From Pirellulales bacterium (GTDB lineage: Bacteria > Planctomycetota > Planctomycetia > Pirellulales > Thermoguttaceae): a stretch of DNA of 64,000 bases. Made by a program: the position numbers and the translations under genes. The stretch lies in NCBI GenBank assembly GCA_016935315.1, contig JAFGRD010000093.1:1-64000 (forward strand), written 5' to 3'. The notes under the pieces are model-generated. The model saw only the letters and a list, made by a program, of their open reading frames with translations, was not told the origin of the DNA and did not search any database. Of this stretch, positions 25,210 through 33,420 are shown piece by piece. Every line of letters begins with the position of its first letter. The stretch's first letter is position 1.

Positions 25210-26898
25210 CTACTGCTTGCGGGTGGCCGCGCCGATCAGTTTCAGCACGCCCTGCTCGGCTTCCAGGCGATACTTCACGCCGCGTTCGATGGGCGAGGCC
25301 GTCAGGCGGATGTGATCCTTGCCGTCGACCGTCTCCAACAGTTCGGCGGCCTTCTGCGCCTTCTCTCGCTCCCGTGGCGGTCCGGCCTGGGCGACGAACT
25401 GTGCCACCGGGCTTAAGGCCAGCGAGATTTCCATCGGCAGGCTGGTCTCCGCGGCGGCCGACTGCGAGCGATCGATGGCCTCTTTGAGCGTCGCCATGGC
25501 GTTCTTGCCCGCGGCCCAGTAGAAGCTCTGCTGGCCGATGCCCACGACCACGTCGAGCTTCTCGCCGACGAGCTGCACGACCTGGGCGCGGTTCTTGACC
25601 TGTCCGGGCAGCGGCAGCGAGAGCGTGTGGAAGCGGACGCCCTTATGCTCGCCGGCGTCGATCGTCAGCACGTTGTTGACGAAGTCGGGGTGCTTGCGGC
25701 GAACGGCTTCGACGAAGTCGCCGAGCGTTTCTTCCAGCGCGGCGGCGTCGGCCACGTACTTGCCCACGGCCACGGTCAAGGCGTCCGGCTTCAGCACGAC
25801 CGACGCCGCGCCGTCGGCCCGGCCGCTGGCCAGGGTTTCCCGGGTAGCCTGCAGCAACCCGTCGGCCAACTGCTTGACGGCCGCAGCTTCCTCCGGCATG
25901 TGCTTCAGATCGATTTCGCGGAAGGCGGCGTCACGGATCGCCTTGAAGACGGCGCCCAGCTCTTCGCCGCCGCCCAAGTCGTAGTTGGCCGCCAGGCTCC
26001 AGGAGAGGGCCGCGCCCGGAATGCAAAAGCCGGCGAAGCGAGTCTTTGCCTTGGTCAGCCCGGCCAGGTCGGCCGCGGCGGAGGTGCCTTCCAGGGCGGT
26101 CACGCTCAACTCGACTCCCGCGACCTCGTCCTGGTTGTCCAGCGACCAGCCGAGCGTGATCTGCTGCAGCTCGTTGGCGGCGCCGGAGACCGCCTTCAGC
26201 ACGGCCTTGGCAAGGATCTTGCGGGCGGCCAGCTCCTCATCGCTTTCGCCTGAGCGGCGCTCGAGCTCCTTCTTGGCGTCCCGCTTCAGCTTGGCCAACA
26301 GCTTCTCGCGGTCCTCGGCCGGGACGTTGCAGACGTAGAGGCGGACGGCCACGTCGTATTGTCCGTCGAGCCCCTCGAGCAACGCTGAGGGATTGTCGGG
26401 CGCCTTGGAGAGCACGTCGGCATTGTCGCTGGCCAGCAACCAACCGTTTTGCTCCTTGACATACAGTGGCTTGTCGCCCCGTTTGCCCTCGAGCTTGTAG
26501 ACCTCGCCGCCGACGTCGGTCACCTCGCGAAGGTGCGGCTTGACGACTTCGTGCAACTGATCCAGATCGGTAATCGGCAGGAAGGCGAACCCGACCGGCC
26601 GCTCGTCGGCGGGCAGGATCACCGCCCCCCAGGGTCGCTCCTTGTCCAGACCGGCCAGGCCGTGGCCCTGCGTGGCCAGGGTCAACACGGCCTCGAACAT
26701 CTGGGGAACTTCGGGGCGGTCGGCCAGCTTGCCGACCAGTGCCAGGTCGTCCAGCAGCTCGCCGTAACCGGCGAACGACGCCACGGCCAACGGCTTCAGA
26801 TCGCCGGCCGCATCGGCCCGAGCCGGGCTCCAGCAGGCTGCGCCCAGCAGAAGAGCCACCATCAGGGTCAACAACAGGGGTTTGCGCATGGTTTGCAC
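25210..26898 (-). CDS. Secreted hypothetical protein of an ECF sigma operon
   Basis: 562 residues. Signal peptide (KPLLLTLMVALLLGAACW, cleavage likely after ARA). The mature part is acidic and mixed alpha-beta, with segments such as ERPWGAVILPADERPVGF and GEVYKLEGKRGDKPLYV, and no recognisable catalytic motif. It may be a distant relative of the secreted protein at 28054-29016, which has a similar opening (a hydrophobic KWLAHIDF/LKPLAVASF region) and similar length of structured core, but I could not align them securely. Last gene of the sigma factor operon; 30 bp after the membrane protein gene. Function unknown, possibly an envelope protein under control of that sigma factor. Confidence 0.75.
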   Translation of the reverse strand: MQTMRKPLLLTLMVALLLGAACWSPARADAAGDLKPLAVASFAGYGELLDDLALVGKLADRPEVPQMFEAVLTLATQGHGLAGLDKERPWGAVILPADERPVGFAFLPITDLDQLHEVVKPHLREVTDVGGEVYKLEGKRGDKPLYVKEQNGWLLASDNADVLSKAPDNPSALLEGLDGQYDVAVRLYVCNVPAEDREKLLAKLKRDAKKELERRSGESDEELAARKILAKAVLKAVSGAANELQQITLGWSLDNQDEVAGVELSVTALEGTSAAADLAGLTKAKTRFAGFCIPGAALSWSLAANYDLGGGEELGAVFKAIRDAAFREIDLKHMPEEAAAVKQLADGLLQATRETLASGRADGAASVVLKPDALTVAVGKYVADAAALEETLGDFVEAVRRKHPDFVNNVLTIDAGEHKGVRFHTLSLPLPGQVKNRAQVVQLVGEKLDVVVGIGQQSFYWAAGKNAMATLKEAIDRSQSAAAETSLPMEISLALSPVAQFVAQAGPPREREKAQKAAELLETVDGKDHIRLTASPIERGVKYRLEAEQGVLKLIGAATRKQ

Positions 26899-26928
26899 TC
26901 CTTCCGTCAGTGGAAAAGAAACAGGGAA

Positions 26929-27417
26929 CTAGGGTTCGTGGTTCGACGCCAGCAAGTCCAGCGGCAGCTTGTCCATCAGCAGCCGGGCGGCCACCTGGGC
27001 GTCCTGATCGAGGTAGGCCCACCGCCGCGTATTGAGTGCCGCTTGCACGGCCGTGCCGACGTTCTCCGCGGTGACGTTCGGCATCTCGACCAATTGGTCC
27101 AACTCCCGCAGCGGATCGCCCGGCTCCGGCACGGCGGCCACATTGCGCCGCTTTGGTGTCGGTGCCGGCGGCCGGTTCCATTGCGAGGCGATCCACCACG
27201 CGCCGGCCAGACAGACCGCGGCGGTCGCCGCCAGGGCCAGGCCCGACTGCCAAGTCCGCGGTTGCGGCCGACGGACCACGGACGGCCGACGGCTGCCGAC
27301 GGCCTGGCAGATCCGCGCGTGCAACGGCTCGGAAAACGCGGGCCGCGACGCCGCGGCCTCCCGTTTCAGCCGCCGGGCCAAAGCCCTCTCGTCGTCGGGC
27401 AGGATGGGCTTAGCCAT
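26929..27417 (-). CDS. Single-pass membrane protein, putative anti-sigma partner
   Basis: 162 residues: a basic cytoplasmic N-terminal half (ALARRLKREAAASRPAF), one membrane helix (SGLALAATAAVCLAGAWWI, about 76-94) and a 65-residue outer domain. Its start overlaps the end of the ECF sigma gene by 8 bp, indicating translational coupling. Size, topology and position fit an anti-sigma factor, but the HxxxCxxC zinc motif of the ZAS family is absent, so this is inference from context. Confidence 0.7.
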   Translation of the reverse strand: MAKPILPDDERALARRLKREAAASRPAFSEPLHARICQAVGSRRPSVVRRPQPRTWQSGLALAATAAVCLAGAWWIASQWNRPPAPTPKRRNVAAVPEPGDPLRELDQLVEMPNVTAENVGTAVQAALNTRRWAYLDQDAQVAARLLMDKLPLDLLASNHEP

Positions 27418-28051
27418 GGTTCACCTCCGCCGCCGTCCGGCAGGACGACGCGCCGAGCCGCTGCTGGCGGCAGTCGGCCGTGTCCGGGGTTTCGCTCTCT
27501 TGCTTTTGCAGCAACGGCAACAGCTTCTTTCGCGCTCGAAACAGCATGGTCTTCACTCCCACCCGCGTGCGACTTTGTACCCGGGCGATCTCTTGAACCG
27601 ACATCTCTTCGACGTAAAACAACCACATGGCGGTCACCTGCGGCTCACTGAGCACCTTGGCCGCCAGGTCCCATAGCCGCTGCCGCGATTCCTTCTCGGC
27701 CGCGAGCTGCGGCGGGGCGGGCGCCTCGTCGCGGGCGGCTTCCACGGCCTCGGAGTCGGCCGTCGGCCGCCGCCGACGCTGCCGGTTGACGCTCAGCCGA
27801 TGGGCGATCGTGAACAGCCACGCGGGAAAACGGCACCCTGCACGGTACTGATGCAGTTTTTCGTAGGCCCGCACGAACGTGTCCTGCACCAGGTCTTCGG
27901 CGTCGGCAGCCGCGGTGCGCCGCTGGAGGAAGTGCAGCAGCGGCACCTGGTACCGCCGCACCAGCTCCTCGAAGCTGGCGGAACACCCTTGTTGGGCCCG
28001 GCTCGCCAATTGCTCGTCGCTGGGCGGCTCGGCCGTCGGCTGGCTCCGCAT
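27410..28051 (-). CDS. ECF-type RNA polymerase sigma factor
   Basis: 213 residues from ATG 28051 (the frame continues upstream but overlaps the preceding gene). Region 2 is clear: DAEDLVQDTFVRAYEKLHQY and FPAWLFTIAHRLSVNRQRRR. Region 4 has the HTH EMSVQEIARVQSRTRVGVKTMLFRARKKL. The start codon comes 2 bp after the stop of the secreted protein gene and the stop overlaps the start of the membrane protein gene. Four co-directional genes with this spacing form an operon in which the sigma factor is flanked by extracytoplasmic proteins. Confidence 0.92.
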   Translation of the reverse strand: MRSQPTAEPPSDEQLASRAQQGCSASFEELVRRYQVPLLHFLQRRTAAADAEDLVQDTFVRAYEKLHQYRAGCRFPAWLFTIAHRLSVNRQRRRRPTADSEAVEAARDEAPAPPQLAAEKESRQRLWDLAAKVLSEPQVTAMWLFYVEEMSVQEIARVQSRTRVGVKTMLFRARKKLLPLLQKQESETPDTADCRQQRLGASSCRTAAEVNHG

Positions 28052-28053
28052 CG

Positions 28054-29016
28054 CTATTGCGTCCCGTTGGGGTTGTGTCGCTTGTCCCACTCGTCCTCGA
28101 TCAGCTCGATCACCACGTCGGCCGGCATCCGCCAATCGACGGTCACGGTCTTCTCGGCCACGGTCACCTTCAGCGCGCCCAGGGCCGCCATCGCGTTCTC
28201 ATTGTCGCCGTGCTGCAATTCGGCCAGTGCCCGCAGGCCTTGCACGATGTTGCCGACGCGGGTGGCGACTTCGGTCGAGCGGCCTTCGTAACGGGCCTGG
28301 ACGAAGACCTTGTCTTCGTGCTCGCCGGCGGCCAGCGCCAGGAAGCGGCACTGGTGGGCCAGGGGCGAGACAAAGGGAACCTCGGCCTCGGCCAGGTCGG
28401 CCAGCCCGGTCACCTTGGCCTCGAAGGCCGTGCCCGGCGGGACGTTCGCGCTCAGCGGCGAGTCGCCGCCGGCCAGCCCCGGCGCGTCGCCGTCGAGCAC
28501 GTCGATCGCCGTGCGGACCTCGGCCGCGTCCTGCCCGAGCACGATCAGCTCGGGCCCATAGAAACATCCGGTGAGCGTCTGTTTTCCGTCAGAGGCTTGG
28601 GGATCGTCCTTGCGTGTCTGCCAGTTGTGGAGCGTGTAGTCGCCGTAGGTCGACGTCCGGTAGCTGGGTTCCCGTTCGAGAAGGTTCAGCAGGCTTTGCC
28701 GGTCGACCTTGGCGCGGACGATCACCACGCCGCTTTGCGGCACGAATCGGGTGCCGTAGGCGCTGATGCTGTGCAGATCGCGAGCCAGGTCCATTCCCGT
28801 GGTGCTGCGGATCAACTGCAGGCCCCACTTCGCCTGCTGCAGGCCGAGCCAACGGTCGTGGACCCGCTGGGCCGTTTTGGTATTCTTGGCCGCGTCGAAG
28901 TCGATATGGGCCAGCCACTTGGCGTCGGCCGCCACCTGGCCGCGATCCAGCGGCTCGGCCCAGACGGCCGACCCGAGGCACGCGGTCAACGCGGCCGTTT
29001 GAAGCAACACTCTCAC
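28054..29016 (-). CDS. Secreted hypothetical protein, first gene of ECF sigma operon
   Basis: 320 residues from GTG 29016, chosen because GAGG lies 7 nt upstream and it gives a compact signal peptide (VRVLLQTAALTACLGSAVWA). The mature protein starts EPLDRGQVAADAKWLAHIDF and has no motif I recognise. A stretch such as DVLDGDAPGLAGGDSPL followed by FEAKVTGLADL suggests a two-layer alpha-beta domain. As the leading gene of an operon with an ECF sigma factor it may be an envelope sensor or target of that regulon (inference). Confidence 0.72.
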   Translation of the reverse strand: MRVLLQTAALTACLGSAVWAEPLDRGQVAADAKWLAHIDFDAAKNTKTAQRVHDRWLGLQQAKWGLQLIRSTTGMDLARDLHSISAYGTRFVPQSGVVIVRAKVDRQSLLNLLEREPSYRTSTYGDYTLHNWQTRKDDPQASDGKQTLTGCFYGPELIVLGQDAAEVRTAIDVLDGDAPGLAGGDSPLSANVPPGTAFEAKVTGLADLAEAEVPFVSPLAHQCRFLALAAGEHEDKVFVQARYEGRSTEVATRVGNIVQGLRALAELQHGDNENAMAALGALKVTVAEKTVTVDWRMPADVVIELIEDEWDKRHNPNGTQ

Positions 29017-29318
29017 GGAGACACCTCGTTGGGAGAATCTTGGGGATTGGGGATCATGACGCGAAATCCAGTGCGGGATATTTGTGGTCGCCGTCTGCCT
29101 TCTATACACTGGGAACCAGCGATCGGTTACCTTTCGGCCAGTTCAGCTACGGTTCCTCCAAACCCAGCGACAGCCCCACTGGTAATTCGCCGGATACCCC
29201 GTTCGATTGGGCCGGTGTGTCCGAGCACCATAATCGCCCTGTGGCCGCAAAGCGCGGGCGTACAGGACCCACCTGAAGGAAGGGCCCCGGCAATGACCAG
29301 ACCGATGCGGAGAATCCC
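29017..29318. other. 302-bp divergent intergenic region
   Basis: Between the ECF operon (minus) and the serine hydrolase/NamZ gene (plus). It contains one plus-strand promoter candidate (29081-29108). No gene supported. Confidence 0.5.
29081..29108 (+). promoter_or_regulatory. Promoter candidate for the serine hydrolase/NamZ fusion
   Basis: TTTGTG (29081-29086), 16-bp spacer, TATACA (29103-29108). It points to the gene at 29319 with a leader of about 205 nt. Confidence 0.35.
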
Positions 29319-31655
29319 ATGATAATCAGAACTCGCTTGGCCGTGCTCGCCTGCTGGCCGCTGCTGGTCGTTTTCTCGGCTTTTGCGGGCCAGGCCCTGA
29401 CTTCTGCGGGCGAAACGGGGTCGGCGGCCGTGCCGAAGCTGCCCCATGCCGGACCGCAAGACGTCGGCATGGACGCTGCCTGCCTGCGGCAGATCGACCA
29501 GCTCGTTGCCGAGGGCTTGCAGGCCGGCAACATGCCCGGTTGCGTGGTGGCCGTGGGGCGCCATGGAAAAATCGTGCTGCTGCGAGCCTATGGGCACAAG
29601 CAGATCGAGCCGACACGCGTGCCGATGACCACCGACACCGTGTTCGACCTGGCCTCGCTGACCAAACCGATCGCCACGGCCACCAGCGTGATGATGCTCG
29701 AGGAGCGGCAGGCGATTGCCCTGGACGACCCGGTCGCCCGGTATCTCCCCGAGTTCGCGGCCAACGGCAAACAGCAGATCACCGTCTTTCATCTCCTGAC
29801 TCACCAGGGCGGCCTGATCCCCGACAATTCGCTGGACGACTACGCCGACGGGCCGCAAGAGGCCTGGCAGCGGATCTTCGCGCTGAAGCCCAAGGCACCG
29901 CCGGGCTCGACGTTCATCTATTCCGACGTGGGTTATCTGGTTCTGGGAGAGCTCGTGCAGCGGGTCTCGGGAAAGGACCTCGGCGAATTCACCCGGGAAC
30001 ATCTCTTCCAGCCGCTGGGAATGACCGAGACGGGCTATCTGCCCGACGAGCCGTTGCGCCGACGCGCCGCGCCGACCGAGCAGCGCGACGGCCGTTGGAT
30101 GCAAGGCGAGGTGCACGACCCGCGGGCGTATCGCCTGGGCGGAATTGCCGGACACGCCGGCCTGTTCTCCACGGCGACCGACCTGGCCGTTTACGCCCGG
30201 ATGATGCTCGGCGGCGGCCAGTACGGCGGCGTGCGCGTGCTCAGCCAGCGCGCCGTGGCCGAGATGACCAAGGCCTATCCGGTATCCAGCGGTTTGCGCG
30301 GACTGGGATGGGACGTGAAGACCGGCTACTCGTCCAATCGCGGCAAGTCGTTCTCCTCCCGCGCGTTCGGCCATGGGGGTTTTACGGGAACGGTCCTCTG
30401 GATCGACCCCGAGCTGGACTTGTTCGTGATCTTCCTGAGCAACCGATTGCACCCCGACGGCCGGGGCGCGGTCAACGCCTTGGCCGGACGCATCGCCACG
30501 ATCGCCGCCGACGCGATCGACCGGCCGGTGCTCACGGGCATCGACGTTTTGCGCCGCGACGGCTTCCGCCCGTTGCAGGGCCGCCGCGTCGGGCTGATCA
30601 CCAACCACACGGCCGTCGACCGCGACGGCACCGGCACGGCCCGACTGTTGCACGAAGCGGCCGGCGTGACGCTGGTGGCGTTGTTCAGCCCCGAGCACGG
30701 GCTGGAGGGCAAGCTGGACGTGCCCCGAATTGCCGACGCCCGCCACGGCGAGTCCGGGCTGCCCGTCTACAGCCTCTACGGCGCCACCCGCACGCCCACC
30801 GCCGAGATGCTTCGCGACCTCGATACGCTGGTCTTCGACATTCAGGACATCGGGGCCCGTTTCTACACGTACGTTTCCACGATGGGCAACGCCATGCGGG
30901 CGGCGGCCGAGCACGAAATCCGTTTTGTGGTGCTCGACCGGCCGAATCCGATCGGCGGTCGGGAGGTGGCCGGGCCGGTGCTCGACGCGGGCCGCGAGTC
31001 GTTCGTCGCCTTCCATCGCCTGCCGATCCGCCACGGCATGACGGTCGGCGAACTGGCGGAGCTGTTCAAGGCGGAGCTCGACCTGAAGCTGGATCTGCAA
31101 GTCGTCCGTATGGAAGGCTGGCGGCGAGACGATTTCTACGACGCGGCCGGCCTGCTGTGGATCAACCCTTCGCCCAACATGCGCAGCCTGACGCAGGCAC
31201 TGCTCTATCCGGGCATCGGGCTGCTGGAGACGACGAACCTTTCGGTGGGCCGGGGGACCGACACGCCGTTCGAGGTCTTCGGGGCCCCATGGCTGGACGG
31301 TGTTCGGCTGGCGCGGCAATTGAATCGCTGCGGCCTGGCCGGCGTCCGTTTCGTGCCGATCGCCTTCACGCCCCGGTCGAGCAAGTTCGCCGAGGAGCGT
31401 TGCGGCGGCGTCAACGTGATCGTGACCGAACGCAACCGCTTCCGGCCGGTTCGCACGGGCCTGGAAATCGCCCGGCAGCTCCACGCGCTGTACCCCGACA
31501 CATGGAATATCCAGGCGTACGATCGGCTGTTGGGGAGCCGCCAGACGCTTCGGGCGATTGCGGAGGAAAAGACGGTCGCAGAGATCGAGTCCGGCTACGA
31601 CGCCGGCCTGCGCGACTTCCTCGAGCGGCGCCGCAAAGTGTTGCTGTATCAGTAG
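29319..31655 (+). CDS. Beta-lactamase-fold serine hydrolase fused to NamZ-like exo-muramidase (DUF1343/GH171)
   Basis: 778 residues with a signal peptide (LAVLACWPLLVVFSAFAG). Residues about 50-395 are a class C beta-lactamase/PBP-like hydrolase: SxxK in LASLTKPIA (Ser about 113), the second motif in YSDVGYLVLGEL and the late HGG in GHGGFTGTV. Residues about 405-778 are DUF1343, the NamZ family, with RRVGLITNHTAV and the acidic FSPEHGLEG characteristic of the active site, and NLSVGRGTDTPFE. NamZ of Bacillus subtilis removes N-acetylmuramic acid from the non-reducing end of peptidoglycan fragments. The fusion would couple a peptidase or esterase to an exo-muramidase in the periplasm, consistent with cell-wall turnover. 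ATG 29319 has GGAG upstream. Confidence 0.9.
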   Translation: MIIRTRLAVLACWPLLVVFSAFAGQALTSAGETGSAAVPKLPHAGPQDVGMDAACLRQIDQLVAEGLQAGNMPGCVVAVGRHGKIVLLRAYGHKQIEPTRVPMTTDTVFDLASLTKPIATATSVMMLEERQAIALDDPVARYLPEFAANGKQQITVFHLLTHQGGLIPDNSLDDYADGPQEAWQRIFALKPKAPPGSTFIYSDVGYLVLGELVQRVSGKDLGEFTREHLFQPLGMTETGYLPDEPLRRRAAPTEQRDGRWMQGEVHDPRAYRLGGIAGHAGLFSTATDLAVYARMMLGGGQYGGVRVLSQRAVAEMTKAYPVSSGLRGLGWDVKTGYSSNRGKSFSSRAFGHGGFTGTVLWIDPELDLFVIFLSNRLHPDGRGAVNALAGRIATIAADAIDRPVLTGIDVLRRDGFRPLQGRRVGLITNHTAVDRDGTGTARLLHEAAGVTLVALFSPEHGLEGKLDVPRIADARHGESGLPVYSLYGATRTPTAEMLRDLDTLVFDIQDIGARFYTYVSTMGNAMRAAAEHEIRFVVLDRPNPIGGREVAGPVLDAGRESFVAFHRLPIRHGMTVGELAELFKAELDLKLDLQVVRMEGWRRDDFYDAAGLLWINPSPNMRSLTQALLYPGIGLLETTNLSVGRGTDTPFEVFGAPWLDGVRLARQLNRCGLAGVRFVPIAFTPRSSKFAEERCGGVNVIVTERNRFRPVRTGLEIARQLHALYPDTWNIQAYDRLLGSRQTLRAIAEEKTVAEIESGYDAGLRDFLERRRKVLLYQ

Positions 31656-31735
31656 CCCGGTGCATGCGACGCGATTGGCTTGCCGACGGCCGATGGCGGG
31701 TGAATAATGGATGGTCCGGGGGCGTCGAGGCTGCC

Positions 31736-33148
31736 ATGGCCCTCTCGCAAACGAGCTTGGTTTTTTCCGAAGGTACGCTGCTGCTGCGGGGGATGTCGCG
31801 CGACGAGGTTTCGGGCGTATTCGGCCCGGCGCCCTGGGTTTGGGACCAGCGGGTGGAAGCCTGGCGATGCGACGCGAAGGAGTACACGGCCGTCCGACAG
31901 CGGCTCGTGCAGGCCGGCCGGGCACTCGATGACGAGGTCGCCCAGTGGACGCCGGTTCGCTGGCCTCGTGTGGACATCCATCGGCTGCGCGAGGAACAAG
32001 ACGCCGCCGTGGCCGCGTGGGACCGCATGCGGCGGGGCTGCGTCGTGATGCCCACGGGCACGGGCAAGACCGAGGTGGCCTTGGCGATCATGGCCCGAAC
32101 CGCCGTGGCCACGCTGGTGGTCGCCCCGGTACGCGACCTGATGTATCAGTGGCACCGCCGGATCCTCGAAGGGCTGGGGTACGACGCGGGCATCATCGGC
32201 GACAACGTGTTTCGCGTGCGGCCCGTCTCGGCGACCACCTACGACAGCGCCTGCATCCACATGGACAAGCTGGGCAATCGGTTCGGGTTGATCATCTTCG
32301 ACGAGTGCCATCATCTGCCGGGACCGATTCGCCGCGACGCGGCCCGGATGTCGGCCGCGACGCTGCGACTGGGCCTGACCGCCACGCCCGAGCGATCCGA
32401 CGGGCGGCAGGTGGATCTCGACTGGCTGATCGGACCGATCGTCTACGAGATGCCGATCTCGGCGGCCAAGGGGCAAACGCTGGCCGACTACGAAGTGGTG
32501 CGGATTCCGGTCCATCTTTCCGCCGAAGAGCAGGTCCGCTACGACCAGCTCTCCGGCGAAGTCCGCGCCTACATGGCCCAGCGCCGCCAGGACAATCCCG
32601 ATTTCGCCTGGGAGGATCTCTGCGCCGAAACGGGTTCGACTCCGGAAGCACGACGCGCGCTGCGGGCGTACCGCGCCAAGCAATCGATCGAAGATCGGGC
32701 GGAGGAGAAGCTCCGCGTGTTGGAGGACCTCTTTCGGCTGCACGCCGGCGAGCCGTGCATGGTGTTTGCCGGCTCCAACGCCATGGCCCGGGACGTCTCG
32801 CGGCGGTTCCTGGTCCCCTGCCTGTTGAGCCACTGCGGGAAACATGAGCGGCTGGAGGTCCTCCGCGGTCTGGAGCAAGGTACGTATCCCGCGCTGGTCG
32901 CCAACCGCGTGCTCGACGAGGGTGTCGACCTGCCGGAGGTGAAGGTGGCCGTGGTGATCGGCGGCACGGCCTCGAGCCGGCAGGCCAAACAGCGGCTGGG
33001 GCGAATCCTCCGCAAGTCGGGCAACGCCCGGGCAACGCTCTACGAGATCGTCACCGCCGACACCAACGAAGAACGCCGCTCAAGCCGTCGCAGGAAGAGC
33101 GACGCCTATCAAGGCACCCGCCGCCGTCGGGCAGGAAAACGGCGGTAG
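31736..33148 (+). CDS. XPB-like superfamily 2 DNA helicase
   Basis: 470 residues from ATG 31736. The N-terminal 90 residues match the damage-recognition-like domain of XPB homologues (LVFSEGTLLLRGM). Helicase motifs follow: Walker A MPTGTGKTEVA (about 103-113), DECHH (motif II), LGLTATPERSDGR (motif III), VLDEGVDLPEVKVAVV (motif V) and QRLGRILRKSG (motif VI). A basic tail (RRRKSD...RRRRAGKRR) could bind DNA. The next gene encodes a Bax1-like nuclease, which in archaea forms a helicase-nuclease complex with XPB for nucleotide excision repair. An upstream in-frame ATG at 31664 is less likely because its extension has no XPB similarity. Confidence 0.9.
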   Translation: MALSQTSLVFSEGTLLLRGMSRDEVSGVFGPAPWVWDQRVEAWRCDAKEYTAVRQRLVQAGRALDDEVAQWTPVRWPRVDIHRLREEQDAAVAAWDRMRRGCVVMPTGTGKTEVALAIMARTAVATLVVAPVRDLMYQWHRRILEGLGYDAGIIGDNVFRVRPVSATTYDSACIHMDKLGNRFGLIIFDECHHLPGPIRRDAARMSAATLRLGLTATPERSDGRQVDLDWLIGPIVYEMPISAAKGQTLADYEVVRIPVHLSAEEQVRYDQLSGEVRAYMAQRRQDNPDFAWEDLCAETGSTPEARRALRAYRAKQSIEDRAEEKLRVLEDLFRLHAGEPCMVFAGSNAMARDVSRRFLVPCLLSHCGKHERLEVLRGLEQGTYPALVANRVLDEGVDLPEVKVAVVIGGTASSRQAKQRLGRILRKSGNARATLYEIVTADTNEERRSSRRRKSDAYQGTRRRRAGKRR

Positions 33149-33420
33149 CATCGGTTGGCGGTAAGGGCCTGTCAAGAAGCAAGTTGGGCATTCTTGTACG
33201 CCGAGAGCCGGCGCGTCACGGCGAGGCGAACATCTCCGCTTCCGCCCGCCGGAACTCCGGTAAGACATCGCCGCCACACTTCCATCATGAGTGCCATTTC
33301 AGCTATAGTGAACAGCCATAGGAGGCACGTCGCCTCCCGGCGACCTGTATTCGCGCGGCGTCTTCCTCATTTTGGCCGAAGTGTGGCGAGTTTCCTTGCC
33401 CGGTGCGCCGGTAGAAAACC
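33149..33420. other. 272-bp gap between helicase and nuclease genes, with repeat copy
   Basis: Contains a minus-oriented family 2 repeat (33163-33197) and a weak promoter-like TTCCAT-N18-TATAGT (33280-33309). No gene of its own. Confidence 0.45.
33163..33197 (-). repeat. Dispersed repeat family 2, short copy
   Basis: Reads on the minus strand AAGAATGCCCAACTTGCTTC then TTGACAGGCCCTTA. The first part matches the cores at 8222 and 24851; the second part matches fragments at 10261 and 17224. Confidence 0.65.

Noticed and set aside
29540-31735. Upstream extension of the XPB-like helicase frame by about 730 codons
   Set aside because: It overlaps the serine hydrolase/NamZ gene in another frame and is Arg/Pro/Gly-rich. 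The helicase family similarity begins just after 31736.
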